Assembly (NCBI GenBank): GCA_038496675.1
Contig: CM076659.1
Span: 16,748,219-16,812,218 of the forward strand
Length of the DNA stretch: 64,000 nt
Source of the DNA: Rachycentron canadum
Taxonomy: Eukaryota; Chordata; Actinopteri; Carangiformes; Rachycentridae
Direction: 5' to 3'
In this document: positions 34,294-47,884 of the stretch, piece after piece
How the letters are laid out: each line of letters begins with the position of its first letter
Numbering within the stretch: position 1 is the first letter of the stretch
Program-made: the position numbers and the translations under genes
Notes under the pieces: model-generated
Databases searched by the model: none
What the model was told of the DNA's origin: nothing
Seen by the model: only the letters and a program-made list of their open reading frames with translations

Positions 34294-34712
34294 CCCAGCT
34301 GCAGCCAATGCACCTGACATTGGGTGAGGGCGGGTGCACCCTTGACAGGTTGCCAGTCTATCGCAGGGCCGACATATAGAGATAAACAAGCATTCATGCT
34401 CTCATTCACGCTTATGGACAATTTAGAGTTACCAACTAACCTAAGCATGCATGTCTTTGGACTCAACACTGTTTGTGAGGATGTTTGCCTGCAAAATTAG
34501 ATATCGATTTTCATTTCTTTGCTGCCCTCTTGATGTCTTGTGTTGGCGTTTGTCATTCATTAATTTTACCTCAGCCTCTCTTATTCCCTCTAGTTTTGCT
34601 GTGGAACAAAGCCAGAGAGCCTGGAGGGAACACACACGGGCACAGGGGTTAAAACCAAGAACCTTCTTGCTGTGAGGCGACAGTACTAAACACTGAACCA
34701 CTGTGCCGCCCC
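34294..34712 (+). repeat. Fish LINE/SINE-type dispersed repeat, interrupted by an insertion
   Basis: The left half (gacaggttgccagtctatcg, cacttatggacaatttagag-like words, catgcatgtctttggact) and the right end (aaccttcttgctgtgaggcg, accactgtgccgcccc) belong to a very common fish dispersed repeat that I associate with the 3' region of a LINE and its derived SINEs. Directly after tttggact the element is interrupted by the 138-bp segment 34463-34600, then resumes with gtggaacaaagccagagag. A further internal part before ttaaaaccaagaacc is also missing relative to the expected element. Confidence 0.78.
34463..34600 (+). repeat. Inserted copy of the 31655-31790 segment
   Basis: 138 bp, near-identical to 31655-31790 and in the same orientation, placed precisely inside a dispersed repeat. 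No target-site duplication, poly(A) or terminal inverted repeat is visible. The junctions share only 1-2 bases with the donor flanks (t on the left, ct on the right). This points to templated repair copying rather than transposition. Confidence 0.88.
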
Positions 34713-35252
34713 ATGAAGGAATATAATATATGAATTTTGCTAAGCACCATCACCTTAATAAGCTTTCACCATCTGCTACAATTCCTGTTCACCTTTTTGG
34801 ACTCAATTTGATGCTGTGCTTAGCAGCTACTGAACTGTTAGGTGGAGTTTCAAGCCTTTTTTTCCTGTTCATTTCTATTTGCATCAATATGACATTATAA
34901 GTATTGCATAAGCGTCCAGTGCTTAAATGGAGTCAGGAGTGGAAACCCACACATAATTAGAGCTAAAGGCCAAACAATAAAATCAGTTTTGGCCATAGTT
35001 TTGGCCTATGTATATGCCTCTGCCCCAAATGTAGCCTCAAATCATATCAATCAAAATGAAGCTGTGAGATAAACAGACAGGCTGACAGATGCCTCACTCA
35101 GCCCCTCTGCTATTCCACTCCTCCACAAACACAGTCATTACCTCCTGTCACAGCCCGATGCACAACATCTCTTTGTCTTATTACTCAGTTTTACAACTGG
35201 TTTCCTCTCTCCATTCCTCCTTTCTGTTTGCCTTCCTCTCTTTCTCCATCAG
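34713..35252. other. Non-coding stretch
   Basis: No gene or repeat is supported. The end (35205-35250) is pyrimidine-rich and finishes with ctctttctccatcag, a good splice-acceptor-like sequence (see next entry). Confidence 0.45.
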
Positions 35253-35446
35253 GACATTATGAAGTTGAAATAAAGGCTCCACTGGCACGGCCTCAGAGGA
35301 CACACATTCCAACTGCTGCTGTCTTCGAGGCCAAATATATAAAATGCAGAGGGACAGTGACAACTAATGTCCCGTGTCCTATGAAATTGGATTCCCCTCC
35401 AACCTCCCCTCAGTTCTGTGTCTCACTTTGCTCCATCTATCAATAG
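35253..35446 (+). CDS. Very weak candidate exon after a good splice-acceptor-like sequence
   Basis: A pyrimidine tract ending ccatcag at 35252 is followed by an open frame reading HYEVEIKAPLARPQRT and later AAVFEAKYIK, to a TAG at 35444-35446. A second frame is open from 35374 to 35721 (CHSDWGGVAAETDREHD in its middle, ending EEKVAYLKQ then TGA). Neither is recognisable, no good donor site follows, and the local composition is only slightly different from its surroundings. It may be chance or an old pseudo-exon. Confidence 0.14.
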
Positions 35447-38400
35447 TGCCAGATACAATTCAGCTGCCCAAAGTACATAACATCATAGAGAACAACTTAG
35501 TCAGTGTGTTTCAGAGTGAAACTGGCCTAAATGCCCAAAGTGTAACAAATGTTTGCCACTCTGACTGGGGGGGTGTTGCTGCAGAAACTGATAGAGAACA
35601 TGATTACTTTGCAGACAAAAGTAACACAGTAAAAGGACAACAGGACCTCACATACAGTTTTCTATCTGATCAAATATCTCCTGTCACCTTAGAGGAAAAG
35701 GTTGCATATTTAAAACAGTGAAGACATTGTGAAAAGAGAAAGCAATTAAGTCTTCATCTATGCCTGTCAGCACTGAAATGTGAAGATAAAGTCATTCCAT
35801 AGAGTACACTACATCTGATTTAATATCTTTATTCTGCTAAGATCTGTAAGGAGAAGAAAAGCACTGACATATTTAAACATTTTATTTTTTGCCGATTTAG
35901 GTGTCAATCACACAAAGTGTGTTGTTAACAGTGGTGGAATCTTTTTTTAATGTCAAACTGACTTTATTTTTTAGCTTCTTATCTACTACCATTTTATTCT
36001 CTCCTGTCAGCTTGATTTGAATTGTGTGAATTGAGCTGTGTGGATAACAGGGGCCTTTTTCTCATATGCCTAATCATAAGAACCATCCCATCTGAACCAT
36101 CAGTAACAAAAAAGATGATGGCAACCAAACCACATTCATAGCTGTTTAAAATAGTAGTTGCTGAGATTCAAAACAGATTTATCATATATTCACCACTGAC
36201 CAAAGAGCGTTTACATTGCCAAAGGCTTCTGTCAGAAAGACGACCAGGCAATTTTTGACTTCACCAGCTCAGTCGAAGGAAACAGTATTTCTGTAGATCT
36301 GTGGACTGTAGAAAGGATTTTGCAGATGCCTCTATAATACATTGCCAGACCCAGAAAGTGTTTCAGTTCCCAGAGGTATTTGACTAGAGACACTTGAGCT
36401 TCCTTTCTTAGAGTCTTTTATTTGGTTTTTGGACTAAAATTCACGAAGGACTGAACCAAAACCAATACTGCTACACAGGGTGAAAGGGCTTGTGGACTCT
36501 CTCCTCAAAATATCTAATATATTTAATTCAGTTTGGATTTCAAAATTCAAAACCATGGTGGCTTGCAAAACATTAACATTTTTCACAGGTGTGACTATAG
36601 CACAGTTTAATTTTACAGTAATTGAAAAAGTGTAGCTCCGTTAAAACTGCTGCCTGCTCACACAATCTGATCTGATCTGATGTGACCAAATGGAAATCAT
36701 TAAAAAAGTTTTGTCTGAACCCAGCATGATGGTTGAGCCTTGGGTTGGAGATTCACCCCCCACTGAAGAACAAGAGCTGAGCATGAAGTTTCACACAGGT
36801 GATCTCTTAGGTAAAAATAAAATAAATTAAACACACACACAGACACACGCATATTCTTGTATGGGTGTCAAAGTGAGGTCTGGGTAAATTAACTTGGGAA
36901 GTGAGAAGTTTCTGTCATACTTACAGACAAATACATGCTACAGTTAAACACAATGGGGTGCTGGTGTTTAGTCTCTTACTAAACTATCTTATGTTTGTGG
37001 TTACTCCTTGCTACCATTTTGTGTCGCGCTACTGTTGTGTTTCAGTTCACTCATCAACTCTTGGGTTTGTGCTGCTTTTTTTTTGTCCCCTTTGATTTTT
37101 CATACATTTTACATACCATTCAGAAACAAAGTAATTGTTGATGAAGAAAATGAATATTAGTTTAAATTAAATATCTCTTTGCTATGTTTTGAAACACATA
37201 TGAAACAGTATTGCATATACCAAAGAGCATCAACAAGTGTTAAAACAGTAGTGTATTGTACAATGAAGATCTTAAAAAGATAAACTGTTGTGAAGCAGAC
37301 CTTAATTTTAAAGTGACCAAACCTCTTTATATTTTTTCAGGATCTTTGGCCCAAGGCTTTCTCTTCTTTTAAACAACACATGCAGTTTTCTTTTCCAGGA
37401 TCTCTGTTCTCTGCAAACAACTTTGTGCGCTGCACTCCTCTATGCTTCACTCCAGTTTCTTCAATCTAGATTGGGAAGCCTGTATAATACATAAATCTCA
37501 TTGTGTATCTCTTGACTGTATTTGCAAATGACTTGCAGGCAGGCACAGGGAGTATTAGTATTAGCAGTTTTGAAATAAAAAAAGATGCAACATTGAAGTA
37601 AAAAGTCTCAGAATTTAATTTTACACACTAACAAGAGCAGTAAATATACCGAAACATGAGCATGTGCAGTTGGTGTGTGTGTGTGTGTGTATACAGACAA
37701 AAAACAAACTCGTCATTGGCATTTTCTTTGGAAATTACTCCACTAGCTTAGGCGCCAGCAATTATGCACTGTTATTAAAACAGGGCCGGACAAAACAATC
37801 TCAGTTTCAGTGCATGCTCACCATTGACAGAAGGATCAGTGGCTTCAAGGTAATTTCCCATCAAGGTTCCAGTGCCTTGTTCCATTGCAAACAGATGCTT
37901 AAAAGATAAAATAAATGTCACAGAGAACTCACGCCGCACAAACCTTGAAAACTGTTCCCACTCTTGATCAAAAAGATCCAGGAGTTGGCAGAGTGGCCAC
38001 CTCTGTCTTGTCAGCTTCAAGAGTCAAACATGACAATTCCCCCACATGTCACTTGTTAAAGAAGATAACCTGTCCAGAAATGTCTAGTTAAACAGCAAAA
38101 TATCAACCTATTCACATTTTCACACCTGCATCTATTCAAACTCCAAGCTACTACAAGCATGTTGTGTTAAATTCAACTGCTCAGAAACACCAGTTAGTGC
38201 TTTGTCATAAAAATGTGTTTTGTTATTATACTGAAAAGAAGCACTTATACTCAGTGGATTATCCTGGTGAAATAAAGTAAATATAATTAAAATGTGACTA
38301 AATAAAATCAGTGCAATAGACATGTTTGAATCCACTCAGCAAACCATTTCTGTATCAATCACTGTCATTTCACCCACTCTGACTGTCACAGCTCAGCTCA

Positions 38401-39780
38401 GAGTGACTAGGTAATGTATGATGGACACAGGTGTGTATTTAGATGCACAGACTGATCCTAGAGTCCTGCTGACACCTTGTTTGAGACTTGGTCAACAAGC
38501 TGCAGACACTTCTCAGGATCCTATGACGCATGATTAGCCAAACAGAAATATTTACAATAATAATAACATTAACCTTTTAATACATTTACCTTTCATTTAA
38601 TAATGAAAAGTTAGTGAAAGAGGATGACCAACACAAAAGCTTTACAAAGATACAAACTACAGTCTCTTACAGTTTAATTTAACCCAAAACATAGTTTGAT
38701 CCCAACCTTTAATGAAATGTTAACAGTATTCATTGGCCTTGTCTCTCTATTAAACCTTCAGTGCAGAGCCTTTGTATCCCTCTTCTGGCATTGGGAGTTA
38801 TTGCATAAACAATGATGAAATGAAATAAATGATGAAATGAGTAAATGAAATAGCTACATAGCCTAAATATTTTAAAAATACCAACCTGTTCCTTCTTTGA
38901 GTTCTCGCCAATGTGGAAACACCACAGTAATATTAATCTGTGTTGGTCCTTTCTGATTGTAATCCTTCCTCTCGACACTGAGTTTCTTTTTTACATGGCA
39001 CGTAAACCATTATCGGTCTTGTTCTAGTGTTTTACATGGGTCTGTCAGTCAGAATGTGATTTGAGCTCATTCGCCTCTCGAGGTAGCGCACTGTTAGGGG
39101 GAGTCATGGAGGACAGATCAAACAGGCAGAGTTTTCCAAATTTCTACTGAGACACGTCACTACGAAGCAGAAAGCTGCATTTGTGTTGAGAGTCTATCCT
39201 ATGTCCAGCAACAAAGATGCATCTTTCCAGTTCTAAGAAACACACTTTAGGACTTGCCCCGCTGATGAGAAGAAGGGGAGCAGCCAGTAAAAGACTGTTG
39301 GTGCCCTCAGACACACAGAAGGTAGGTAGGTTTGAAAACAGTCACTGTTTCCACCAGTGACTTCTTCTGAAAATAAATTTTCAAGTCTGCATTCTGAGCC
39401 TGATTGTCTCGTTTTTATTGGCAGCGTGGTGACCTTAAAAAATTATTCACTACAGAAGACAGCCTAACAATAACTTCAGACAGCTTACCAATTTCCAGTC
39501 TCTAACAACTACAAATTATCGAGAGGCAAACAGCTTCAATTTCTTTATATTTTTTTGGTGTCAACAAAATCTTTGGATTAATAATAAAGCTGTATCAGTC
39601 TTTGCCATCTTACTGTAATTATATGGTTAATTATAGTCGCTGCTGTCAGAAAAAATAAACTTATTCTTATTGATGCACACAAACAAAAACCTTGAGTGTA
39701 TAAATCATGTTTCTGTTTTTGCTCTGTTATGAATGAAGTTGTTGAGCTGTACATGGAGGTTCTCCTTCAATTGAGAATTG

Positions 39781-39788
<8 letters not shown>

Positions 39789-39870
<82 letters not shown>
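39789..39870. repeat. (AC)n microsatellite, 82 bp
   Basis: Perfect AC array of 41 units. Open frames across it on both strands are artefacts. Confidence 0.98.
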
Positions 39871-39872
<2 letters not shown>

Positions 39873-42791
39873 CTTCCAGAACCAAATAGGGTTGATATGG
39901 GTTCTTGTTTCTGTATGTCTCAATTACCAAAGACATTGCAATCATTTCTCACAACATCCACACACACACATGAACAGTTGTGATTTCCTCAGACTCTGTG
40001 GCCGAAGACCAATCATGCAAATGAGGTTTGCAAATATTCCAATTAGAAAAGTACCAGAGGGGCAGTGAGGGGTGTCAGGGTGTTTGTGTTCAGCTGAAAC
40101 CTGGCATCAGGTGGGAAGAAGGAGGGAGTATGACCAAATGACCACAGAGTATGAGACAAAGGAGGCTAATTCTGCATTTAGAGGTCTTTTTTTCTTTGGC
40201 TATTTGTTATTGCTGAAATTTTTCTAATGAAATTATTATGGCATAATGGCTGACTAAAAATGTATTTATTCATTTATTTATCTCTTGCCACAAAAGGACT
40301 TTTAAGAGATACAAATAGACCTTAATAGATCCTGAGGGGTGATGGGCTAAGGTTGGTCTTTACACGTCACTGACTTCTTTTGTTCCTGTCATTCCTAACA
40401 ATAAAACATAACTGCGTAATCAGACAACCTACTAGGTTGTTTTTTTTACAGGAGAACAGTCTCGCATCATGGTGGCTTGGCTGGTGTATTCAGGGATTTA
40501 AATATTTAAAACTTTTAGTCTGGTCTCTGTTGAGTTCTTATTATATCTTCTGCAGTTGTGTGACAAAATGTGACAATATGTTTAGTTGAATGTATGCATG
40601 TAATAGCTGTGTTTTATTCTGAGTGCTTCTGTCTGTGTCTATACAATAATAATAATGATGATAGTAATATAAGTAGGCAAAAAAAAAAAAAAAACGTGGC
40701 AGGATGGGTTTGTCTGAAAAGCCAGAGTCATTTTCTATTTTGATAAATATAAGAGTATAAACAAAAGATATAAGATGACAGTAGTAATTGAATGGCTGTA
40801 CATCATCCGGTAATATGATCCACTGGTTCAGAAACTGGTTCACCTTGTGTTTGTATCATCTCATCTTTGTTTTATCAGTGAACCAGCAGATTTACACTGT
40901 CAGCAGGTTGGCTTCAGCCAAGGTCAAACAGTGGCTCATTTGTGTGATTTAAGCCCGTGGGTGGGCACTTAAGTGTTGACGATTGAGTAGGTGCCTCTGT
41001 GAGGCTGCTAGGTGATTTTAAGTGCCGCATTAACACTTCGAAATTTCACTTTGCTCTTATATAAATGTGATTACTACGATTTATGGCTCAGTTGTTTCCC
41101 TTCCTTCATGTGGGCCAATACATTTGACTATATATACTGTATGTCTGCTCTCCAGAGTTCACCATTTTAATCCTTCCTTTATTTATCCATAACTTCATTT
41201 ATAGACATATACAATTTATATAGTTTTTTTGCTTAATGTTGGAGCAATGGTTTGTTTAATGTTCAATATGTATGTAGAGCAGATCAGCCTTATTTAGTCA
41301 TGGTCTCTTAAATAGGGTTTTGCAGGGACGATATATTTTTTTAGGCCAACCTGGAATAAAGGTTTATGATACTTACACATTTCGTTCAGCAAGATAATCT
41401 CCACAAATCAGCATCACGTTTTCCACCATCACCAGAAGTAAAAGGTTATTAAACTGTGACCGACCTTCACCACAGTCACACAATTGCAGAGTCACCACCA
41501 ACTTCTTCTACACAAGCCTTTTCTCTTAGAAAGTTAGTAAAAGTGTGTGAGGCTGTAAAGGCAGTTGGCTTGTTGTCAGCATGGTGATGTCCAACGTTGT
41601 CTGCAATCTCAATTAGCCACTTGCAAGCAACCAAACTTTATAAACACAAGATTAAAAATATCACACTTGGGGTATGTACTGACTAAAATAGTAAAATGTG
41701 AAAATGGCTCAAGCTTGTTTATAGATTTATTATAAGCATAACCAGAAACCCCATTTCAAAAAATACTTTGACTTTAGGATGAGGGAACAGGAAGTACAAA
41801 ATAGCTTACTTTTGTCCAGATTTGAGGACTCGTCCTGCAGCACTTTATGAAGTGCACCTGTGAAGAAAAATGTACCAAGCAAAGACAGACAATAAGAAGT
41901 TTTGTTAACGTCGTGCTTTTGAATTTGTTTTCAGGTAAACTAATAGCTCTCTGACTTTCTTGTGTCCTGAAAAAAATTTCAGAAACTTAGCTTAAGTGCT
42001 TAAGTCAGCACTTTTTTATAGTGTGACCATGAGTGTAGCCATCCCAGACAGGCATTTTTACCCAAAGAACACCTTGATGAATACATGTCCTTAGCAAATT
42101 AGCTTGTCTTCCAAACATGACAGCAGTGTCCATTTTATCCTTGCTCCATTCACGTTTATCAGTCAATGTGTTGATGGTTTTAAAATGTGAGAGGGTGGCT
42201 CTTAGAATGATGACTGCACCATATGTTATGTGTGTATGATAGTGTGTATACTGCCGACCACTGTCTACAGTGATCAGATGACATGGTTTCTCTGGGACTG
42301 GATTCAAGCTAGGTGTCCCAACAAATATCTGAAAAACACTGATGTATCTTGGTTTTTAACATTTACTTCCACAATCAAAATAGTAATTATAAAAGAAGTT
42401 TAATTTTTTTAATCCAATGTAAACTGTGTGTCAATCCATCAACGTGTCATTGTACGGACTGTTGCTAAACTTAAGTTGTAAGGCAAAGCACCATATGCTG
42501 CGATGCTGGCATCTCTTTCTGACAGAACCTGTCTGTAGGCAACAACTGTGCTGTATTCAGGGCATCTGTAGTGTTGTATATATGTATATGCATGCATGAA
42601 CATGCACAACACTTAATGGACTCAGTGAGTTTGAAAATATAGCCAACCTAATTGCGTCATAAATAACATTGCTATGCCATGACAAAATGAATCCGCCAAC
42701 AACAAGCACTCTTGAAACTCACTGTGATGGTTTACTTTTTAAATTTAATGTCAGCAAAAACTTTCACATCTCAGTTAAATTGATCTGAGCA

Positions 42792-42807
42792 TTTTTTTTT
42801 TTTTTTT
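42792..42807. repeat. T16 homopolymer
   Basis: Uninterrupted T run. Confidence 0.9.
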
Positions 42808-43185
42808 GGAGGATTGTGTAAATCATGCTGATTGAATATCTAAAACATCAAAACATGACTGCTGCAACATTGGTACGGTTTGTAAAACTGCCATTTATTT
42901 AAACAATCATTTATTACCGAACAATCTCTTTGAAATAACAGTTACTACCAATTTGTTTTCTCTAATTACATTTTGGAAGGAGTGATAATACCTGTCTGGA
43001 GTATATTCCCTAGCAATGTCTATTCTTCTAGTGTAGCTGTATATATGTACCACATGTAAGACATAGGGTGGTGGTCAAGGTAAACAGGCAGACAAACCAT
43101 GAAACTGGGATTCAGAATGTGATTGTAGTGGTTTTAGGCAACACTTTGGTATTTTAGCAATCTAACTTACCATGCCACACAATTG

Positions 43186-43208
43186 TTTTTTTTTTTTTTT
43201 TTTTTTTT
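43186..43208. repeat. T23 homopolymer
   Basis: Uninterrupted T run. Confidence 0.95.
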
Positions 43209-43703
43209 GCTTTTAATAGATCATGTTTATTGTCATTTCAGTAAAACTTGAACTTGAATACACATTATATAAATCATTGGGGATGGACTTGGTGGCTCCC
43301 TGCTCATCACTATCTTCTTGCTTGCTGTGTGTGTGTCTGTTGTGTGAGTGTGTCTCACTTAAATCCAAACAGTCCGATTCACTCAATTCTCATAACTTAA
43401 AGACAGTTGCAGATTTTGGATCTAGCTTTGACAGCACATATGCACATGTTACGGGTTCATGTCTGGCTGGATGAGAATATTTTTTGGGGAGTTACTACCC
43501 AGTAAAACCTGCAGTGAAGATGATAGGCAGCTACATTTCTGTATTTGCCTTAGGATGTCTCTTCATATCCCTGGCAGACAAAAAAAAAATAAATAAATAA
43601 TGCAAACATGAAACTGTCCATCAGCAACACTACATCATAGTATCATACATGATCCTGCTTCTCTAGAGACCAAAGAGCTGTTATGCAAATTCCATTGCAT
43701 TAC

Positions 43704-43724
43704 TTTTTTTTTTTTTTTTTTTTT
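43704..43724. repeat. T21 homopolymer
   Basis: Uninterrupted T run, about 500 bp from the previous one. Confidence 0.95.
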
Positions 43725-44639
43725 GTATTTACACAGAAAACCTTTCAGACAATCTGTGAAACTGTATTGCGTAAAAGCCTTAACGCCTATTTCGCACTGT
43801 CATTATGGGTAATTTAGTGATGCTGATTCCTCAGGCGGCTCAGTCGATGCTCTCTTTTACATATAATTATCATTAGACTGGTGAAATGCTGCCCGCAGCT
43901 CACATCACTTTGATGAAAAGCAGTAAATGAGAAAAATTGGGATAGTGACTATTAAACGCTCTCAGGTACTCCTTCTACCTGTTGCTCCCTGCGGTGATTG
44001 AAAACATAAGCTGCTGGTCTCCCATGTAGTGTTTCAACTGATTATGAGACACGCTCAGGCAAACAATATACAATATGGAGGTGATTTGTTCAGCCTGATC
44101 CTTCATCTTCCACAGTGATTTCAGATAATCTTTGGTGAAGTGAACACTATTCTAGTAATGTTTTTATGATTTTGACTGCTGCTTTTGTCATTATTGGATG
44201 TCAGAAAGGCACAAATGCACACAAAGTATATTCATGAAATTAAATGTTAATTTTGAAATAAAGAGGAAATTACTATTCACTAAGTTTTCTAAAGTTTCTA
44301 AGGTTTTCCTGTGGAAATTATTATAAATTATATATAAATTATTCAACATTTTGGGAATGGGACGTTTTTCCCCCAAGAGTTAGATGAGAAAATTGATATC
44401 ACTCATATGACTGTGTGTTAAATATGGAGCCAGTATGTAGTAGGCCAAGCTTAGCATTAAGACTCAAAGCAGGGGAAGCACCTTGACTGTCTCTTTCCAA
44501 ATTACAAAAATAACAGCACCTACTAACTTCATTAAATAACATTTTGTATCATATGTTTTCAATACTAATTTAAATTTTATTTTTGCCTGGCCATAAAAGC
44601 TTGCAAGCTGGCTAAGACAGCAGCAGACAAGAACAAAGC

Positions 44640-44678
44640 CCACACACACATACACACACACATACACACACACACACC
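44640..44678. repeat. Imperfect AC array with TA interruptions
   Basis: Regularly spaced 'ta' interruptions give a 10-12 bp higher-order unit before the array ends in ccccactcccc. Confidence 0.85.
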
Positions 44679-45908
44679 CCACTCCCCACACCCCATGGTT
44701 CAAATGAAACTACGCCCATGCATTCATGCATATCACCATTGGGGTTTGGTAAAGCAATTTGAATGCAGCTGAAGATTTATTCTACTTTAACAAGAGGTGG
44801 TATGGTGGGTGTTTAAATTAGTGCTTTCGTTCTCTCATGTGAAGCTCAAATTAGGCCACAGTCTTGAATCTGCTCCTTGGTTTAAGTGGTGGTCTCAGCT
44901 TCACTGTACGCAGAGAGATTTGTTCAGTTATAACAAGGGAGGTTGTAGGAGGCTAAACTGCCAGTTTAGTATTTCATGTTAACTTCCTGTGTTTGTTAAC
45001 AAGCAGGCATTTGTTTTTAAAATCGAGCAAATGATTAACACTATAAACCTCAAACTGTGACAGAATAGATCATAACTTCAGCTATATCAAGTACATCAGT
45101 ATAAATACAATCTGATTATGGGACATACAGTATTTACATAATATAAATAATCCAAAAAAATACATGGTGTCTGAATGGACTGACTAAGTAGAGATGCATT
45201 AGCATCACTGGCTCCTGCAGTTTGATGATCCCTGGTGGTTTTACTCAGAGGTTTATTCATTTATCAACAGTTCACCAAGATCTCCAAAAAAGTATAAACG
45301 TAATCAAAACATTTGTTTTAGAACATGTCCCATTTGTTAAGGTAAGATAAAGGTTAACTGGTGACTCTAAATTGCCTGTATGCAATGAAAATGTTTAATT
45401 TAAGAGTCATATAATTTCAAATAGACAATATAAAAGCAAACGCTTGGCTGGACACACATGCTGTCAATCTTTCTTGAATATTTAGGCAGGCTGCTTGTCA
45501 TGCATACTGAGGAATTCACTGATTTTAATGAGGATTGTTGAAGTTGTTCTAGATAATTATTTTCCCAGGTTGTTTAATCCATATGTCCTTAGTACAAAAA
45601 ATTTTACATTTTACCTTATTTTACAAGTTTTTTCCAGTCCACAGAGGGCTCTGTTCTTCAGGATGTGCTTAAGTTGGACATAAAAAAATCTTGATTTGGG
45701 AAAAATTGTGGCTTTGGTAACAAAGACCTAAGGCACCTTCTATGGCAACATAAAACGTAAGCACTATTTGAAATCCTCTGAAAAACTTGAAGTTCACTAA
45801 CACCACAGCATGAAAAAGGAAGAAATATTGTTGTACATATTAGGGTAAAGGTAATGATTTACAAAAAAAGGTCTAAGGTCTCAAAGGATTTGATATGTTA
45901 TTCAGTGA

Positions 45909-46199
45909 AAAAAACCTGCAAACATCTGGCCTTTTTGGAAAAGGTCACAATCGTCATTCACTCTCGGGTCAAATGACTCTGCAGTCGTGGGTATTTATGA
46001 GCTCTGACTCAGATCAGCAGTGATGTAAACGCAAAGTGGACACATAAATCTTTTCCCTGTTTCCATGCTACAAAGTCATTAAGAGCACAGGCACAATAAA
46101 CAGACCTGTCACCTGCCCAGTATGATGCTGTTACACCATGAACACCGTAGCTACACTGCACACGGGGATGCAAGAGTTCACTGCCTCGAAATACGTGTA
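45909..46199 (+). repeat. Left copy of a diverged local direct duplication
   Basis: It shares a collinear series of blocks with 47885-48152: aacctgcaaacatctggcct, ttttggaaaaggtcacaatc, gggtatttatgagctctgac, cagacctgtcacctgcccag and ttacaccatga. The copies differ by scattered substitutions and several indels, so this is an old duplication or two copies of one element. I see no clear transposon termini. A 67-codon frame on the minus strand here is not conserved as a frame in the other copy. Confidence 0.85.
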
Positions 46200-46939
46200 A
46201 AAGGGTATACAAGAAAAATATAGATGACTGTCAGCCTTATCCTTTACTTTGAGTAGCCAGACTTTTTAATGATTCCATTGAGTTTGTCCCTCATATAGTC
46301 ATGTATTGTCCCTGCACAAAGACTCCACAACAAAATTTCAACAGGTTACAGTGTAACTCCACTCGGCATGAGTCAGAAGTGCTCAGACAGATTTCTGTCT
46401 GTGCTGTCTCTTGAAAGGACACTGAGCTTGATTAAATCAAAACACATTTTAGAAAACTGCAAATTAACTAAACAGACAAATCATCACTGTCATGTTCTTT
46501 TAACAGCCTTGTTAATAATTTAAAGTCCATTTGATCTGCACTGTTTGCTTATTTCATTATTCTCAGTAGTTTGTTCAATTAAATTAAATGTGGTTGAACT
46601 CAGGAGAGACGATTTAAAGACGAGTGTATCTTGTTCAGATACTTGACATTTTATTTAAATGGAGACACAGTGGGGAGACATCTTCCTGCTGTGTGTTGGT
46701 GTGTGTGTGTGTGTGTTGTTGTCTTTGGCTGTATCCAACAGTGAGTACAGTACATTCCTGTCTGTGTGCTTATTTTAATTTATCTCTGGGGTGTGATTTC
46801 TGCATGTGTTCTGTGTGTGTCTATGTTTGTGTGTGCGTATGTGTGTATGCATGTGCATGGTCTAGTTTTGACCCACGCGGTGTCCCAGTGTGGGGTTTCC
46901 ATTGTTGGATATTAAAAAATGCACCAGGAGAAAGTAAAT

Positions 46940-46962
46940 ACACACACACACACACACACATA

Positions 46963-47016
<54 letters not shown>
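46940..47016. repeat. Compound (AC)n microsatellite
   Basis: AC array with two 'ata' interruptions in its left third. Confidence 0.96.
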
Positions 47017-47017
<1 letters not shown>

Positions 47018-47149
47018 CTGGTTAATTATCAGCAGGAAAACTCCCATCTGTTTGCTGTCAAAACAACAGGCATCACAGATCTTCACATACTCTATGCACA
47101 GTTACACATCTCTACAGGTACTGATACCACAAATATGCGCACACATGCA

Positions 47150-47158
<9 letters not shown>

Positions 47159-47223
<65 letters not shown>
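47159..47223. repeat. (AC)n microsatellite, 65 bp
   Basis: Perfect array, preceded by tctctctc. It lies between the two duplicated segments. Confidence 0.97.
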
Positions 47224-47226
<3 letters not shown>

Positions 47227-47429
47227 CTACTGTCAGTTATGGTGACACAGACAGGGAGATAAAGGTTTTCATGAACCCATGACGCAATAATAATTTCACC
47301 ATCTATCGACGCAACGTGACAGGCTTTGTTCTTCAAGATACACTTACACACTCGTGCACATACAGGTGACACTAATTTGGCTTTGACAGCTTCACAGACT
47401 CAGTAACAGACCTAAAATATGAAGGCTGA

Positions 47430-47830
47430 TAAAGCTGATAAATCATGGGGGCCTTAACATTTTCACTAATTAGCAGCACCATCAAGCTAGAGGCTTATTC
47501 AGAATGTGAAACTTTTAAAACTTCTCTTTAACCCTCACCTTCCTGTCTTTCATCTGTATCTACCATGTGCAACCAAAGTAGCTGAAAACTGAAATCAGTG
47601 TGGGATCATAGCCTGCACTAGCTTTCACCTGCTCAGTCTGTTTCGGGGTGAGAACAGCTGGTGTACATGATCAATCAGTCAAGAGAGATGCAGTCATTAT
47701 CAGAGTTCAGCTCTGGAGGAATTAATGGATGTTAGCCAAGTTCTGTGGCGCTGTGCAGAATGAGTTGATCAACAAAGAGAAAGCAGCCACAGCTGGACAT
47801 TACATGCTGACGAGGTTTTAGTTGTGTTTC
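47430..47830. other. Single-copy-looking non-coding block
   Basis: More balanced composition than its neighbours, with no repeats and no coding signal. It ends just before the right copy of the local duplication. A conserved non-coding element is possible but unproven. Confidence 0.25.
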
Positions 47831-47884
47831 CTTGTGTCCCTGTTGATGTGGTCTAACTTCACTAAACCGCCTTTTACACAGGTC

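Larger units (their letters stand above)
35722..45908. other. Long non-coding stretch with simple repeats
   Basis: About 10 kb with no supportable gene. Listed separately are the AC array at 39789 and the T-runs at 42792, 43186 and 43704. Also present are an imperfect CACACATA array at 44640-44678, an A-run at 40680-40694, and a balanced single-copy-looking block at 43730-44110 that could be regulatory. Protein-like similarity is absent in all frames that I examined. Confidence 0.5.

Noticed and set aside
46009..46212. 67-codon minus-strand frame within the left duplicated segment as a gene
   Set aside because: The frame is not preserved in the second copy (47885-48152), which has indels that would break it.
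14640..47223. A CRISPR-like or satellite array built from the CA repeats
   Set aside because: These are simple dinucleotide repeats without spacers or longer units, in a vertebrate genome.
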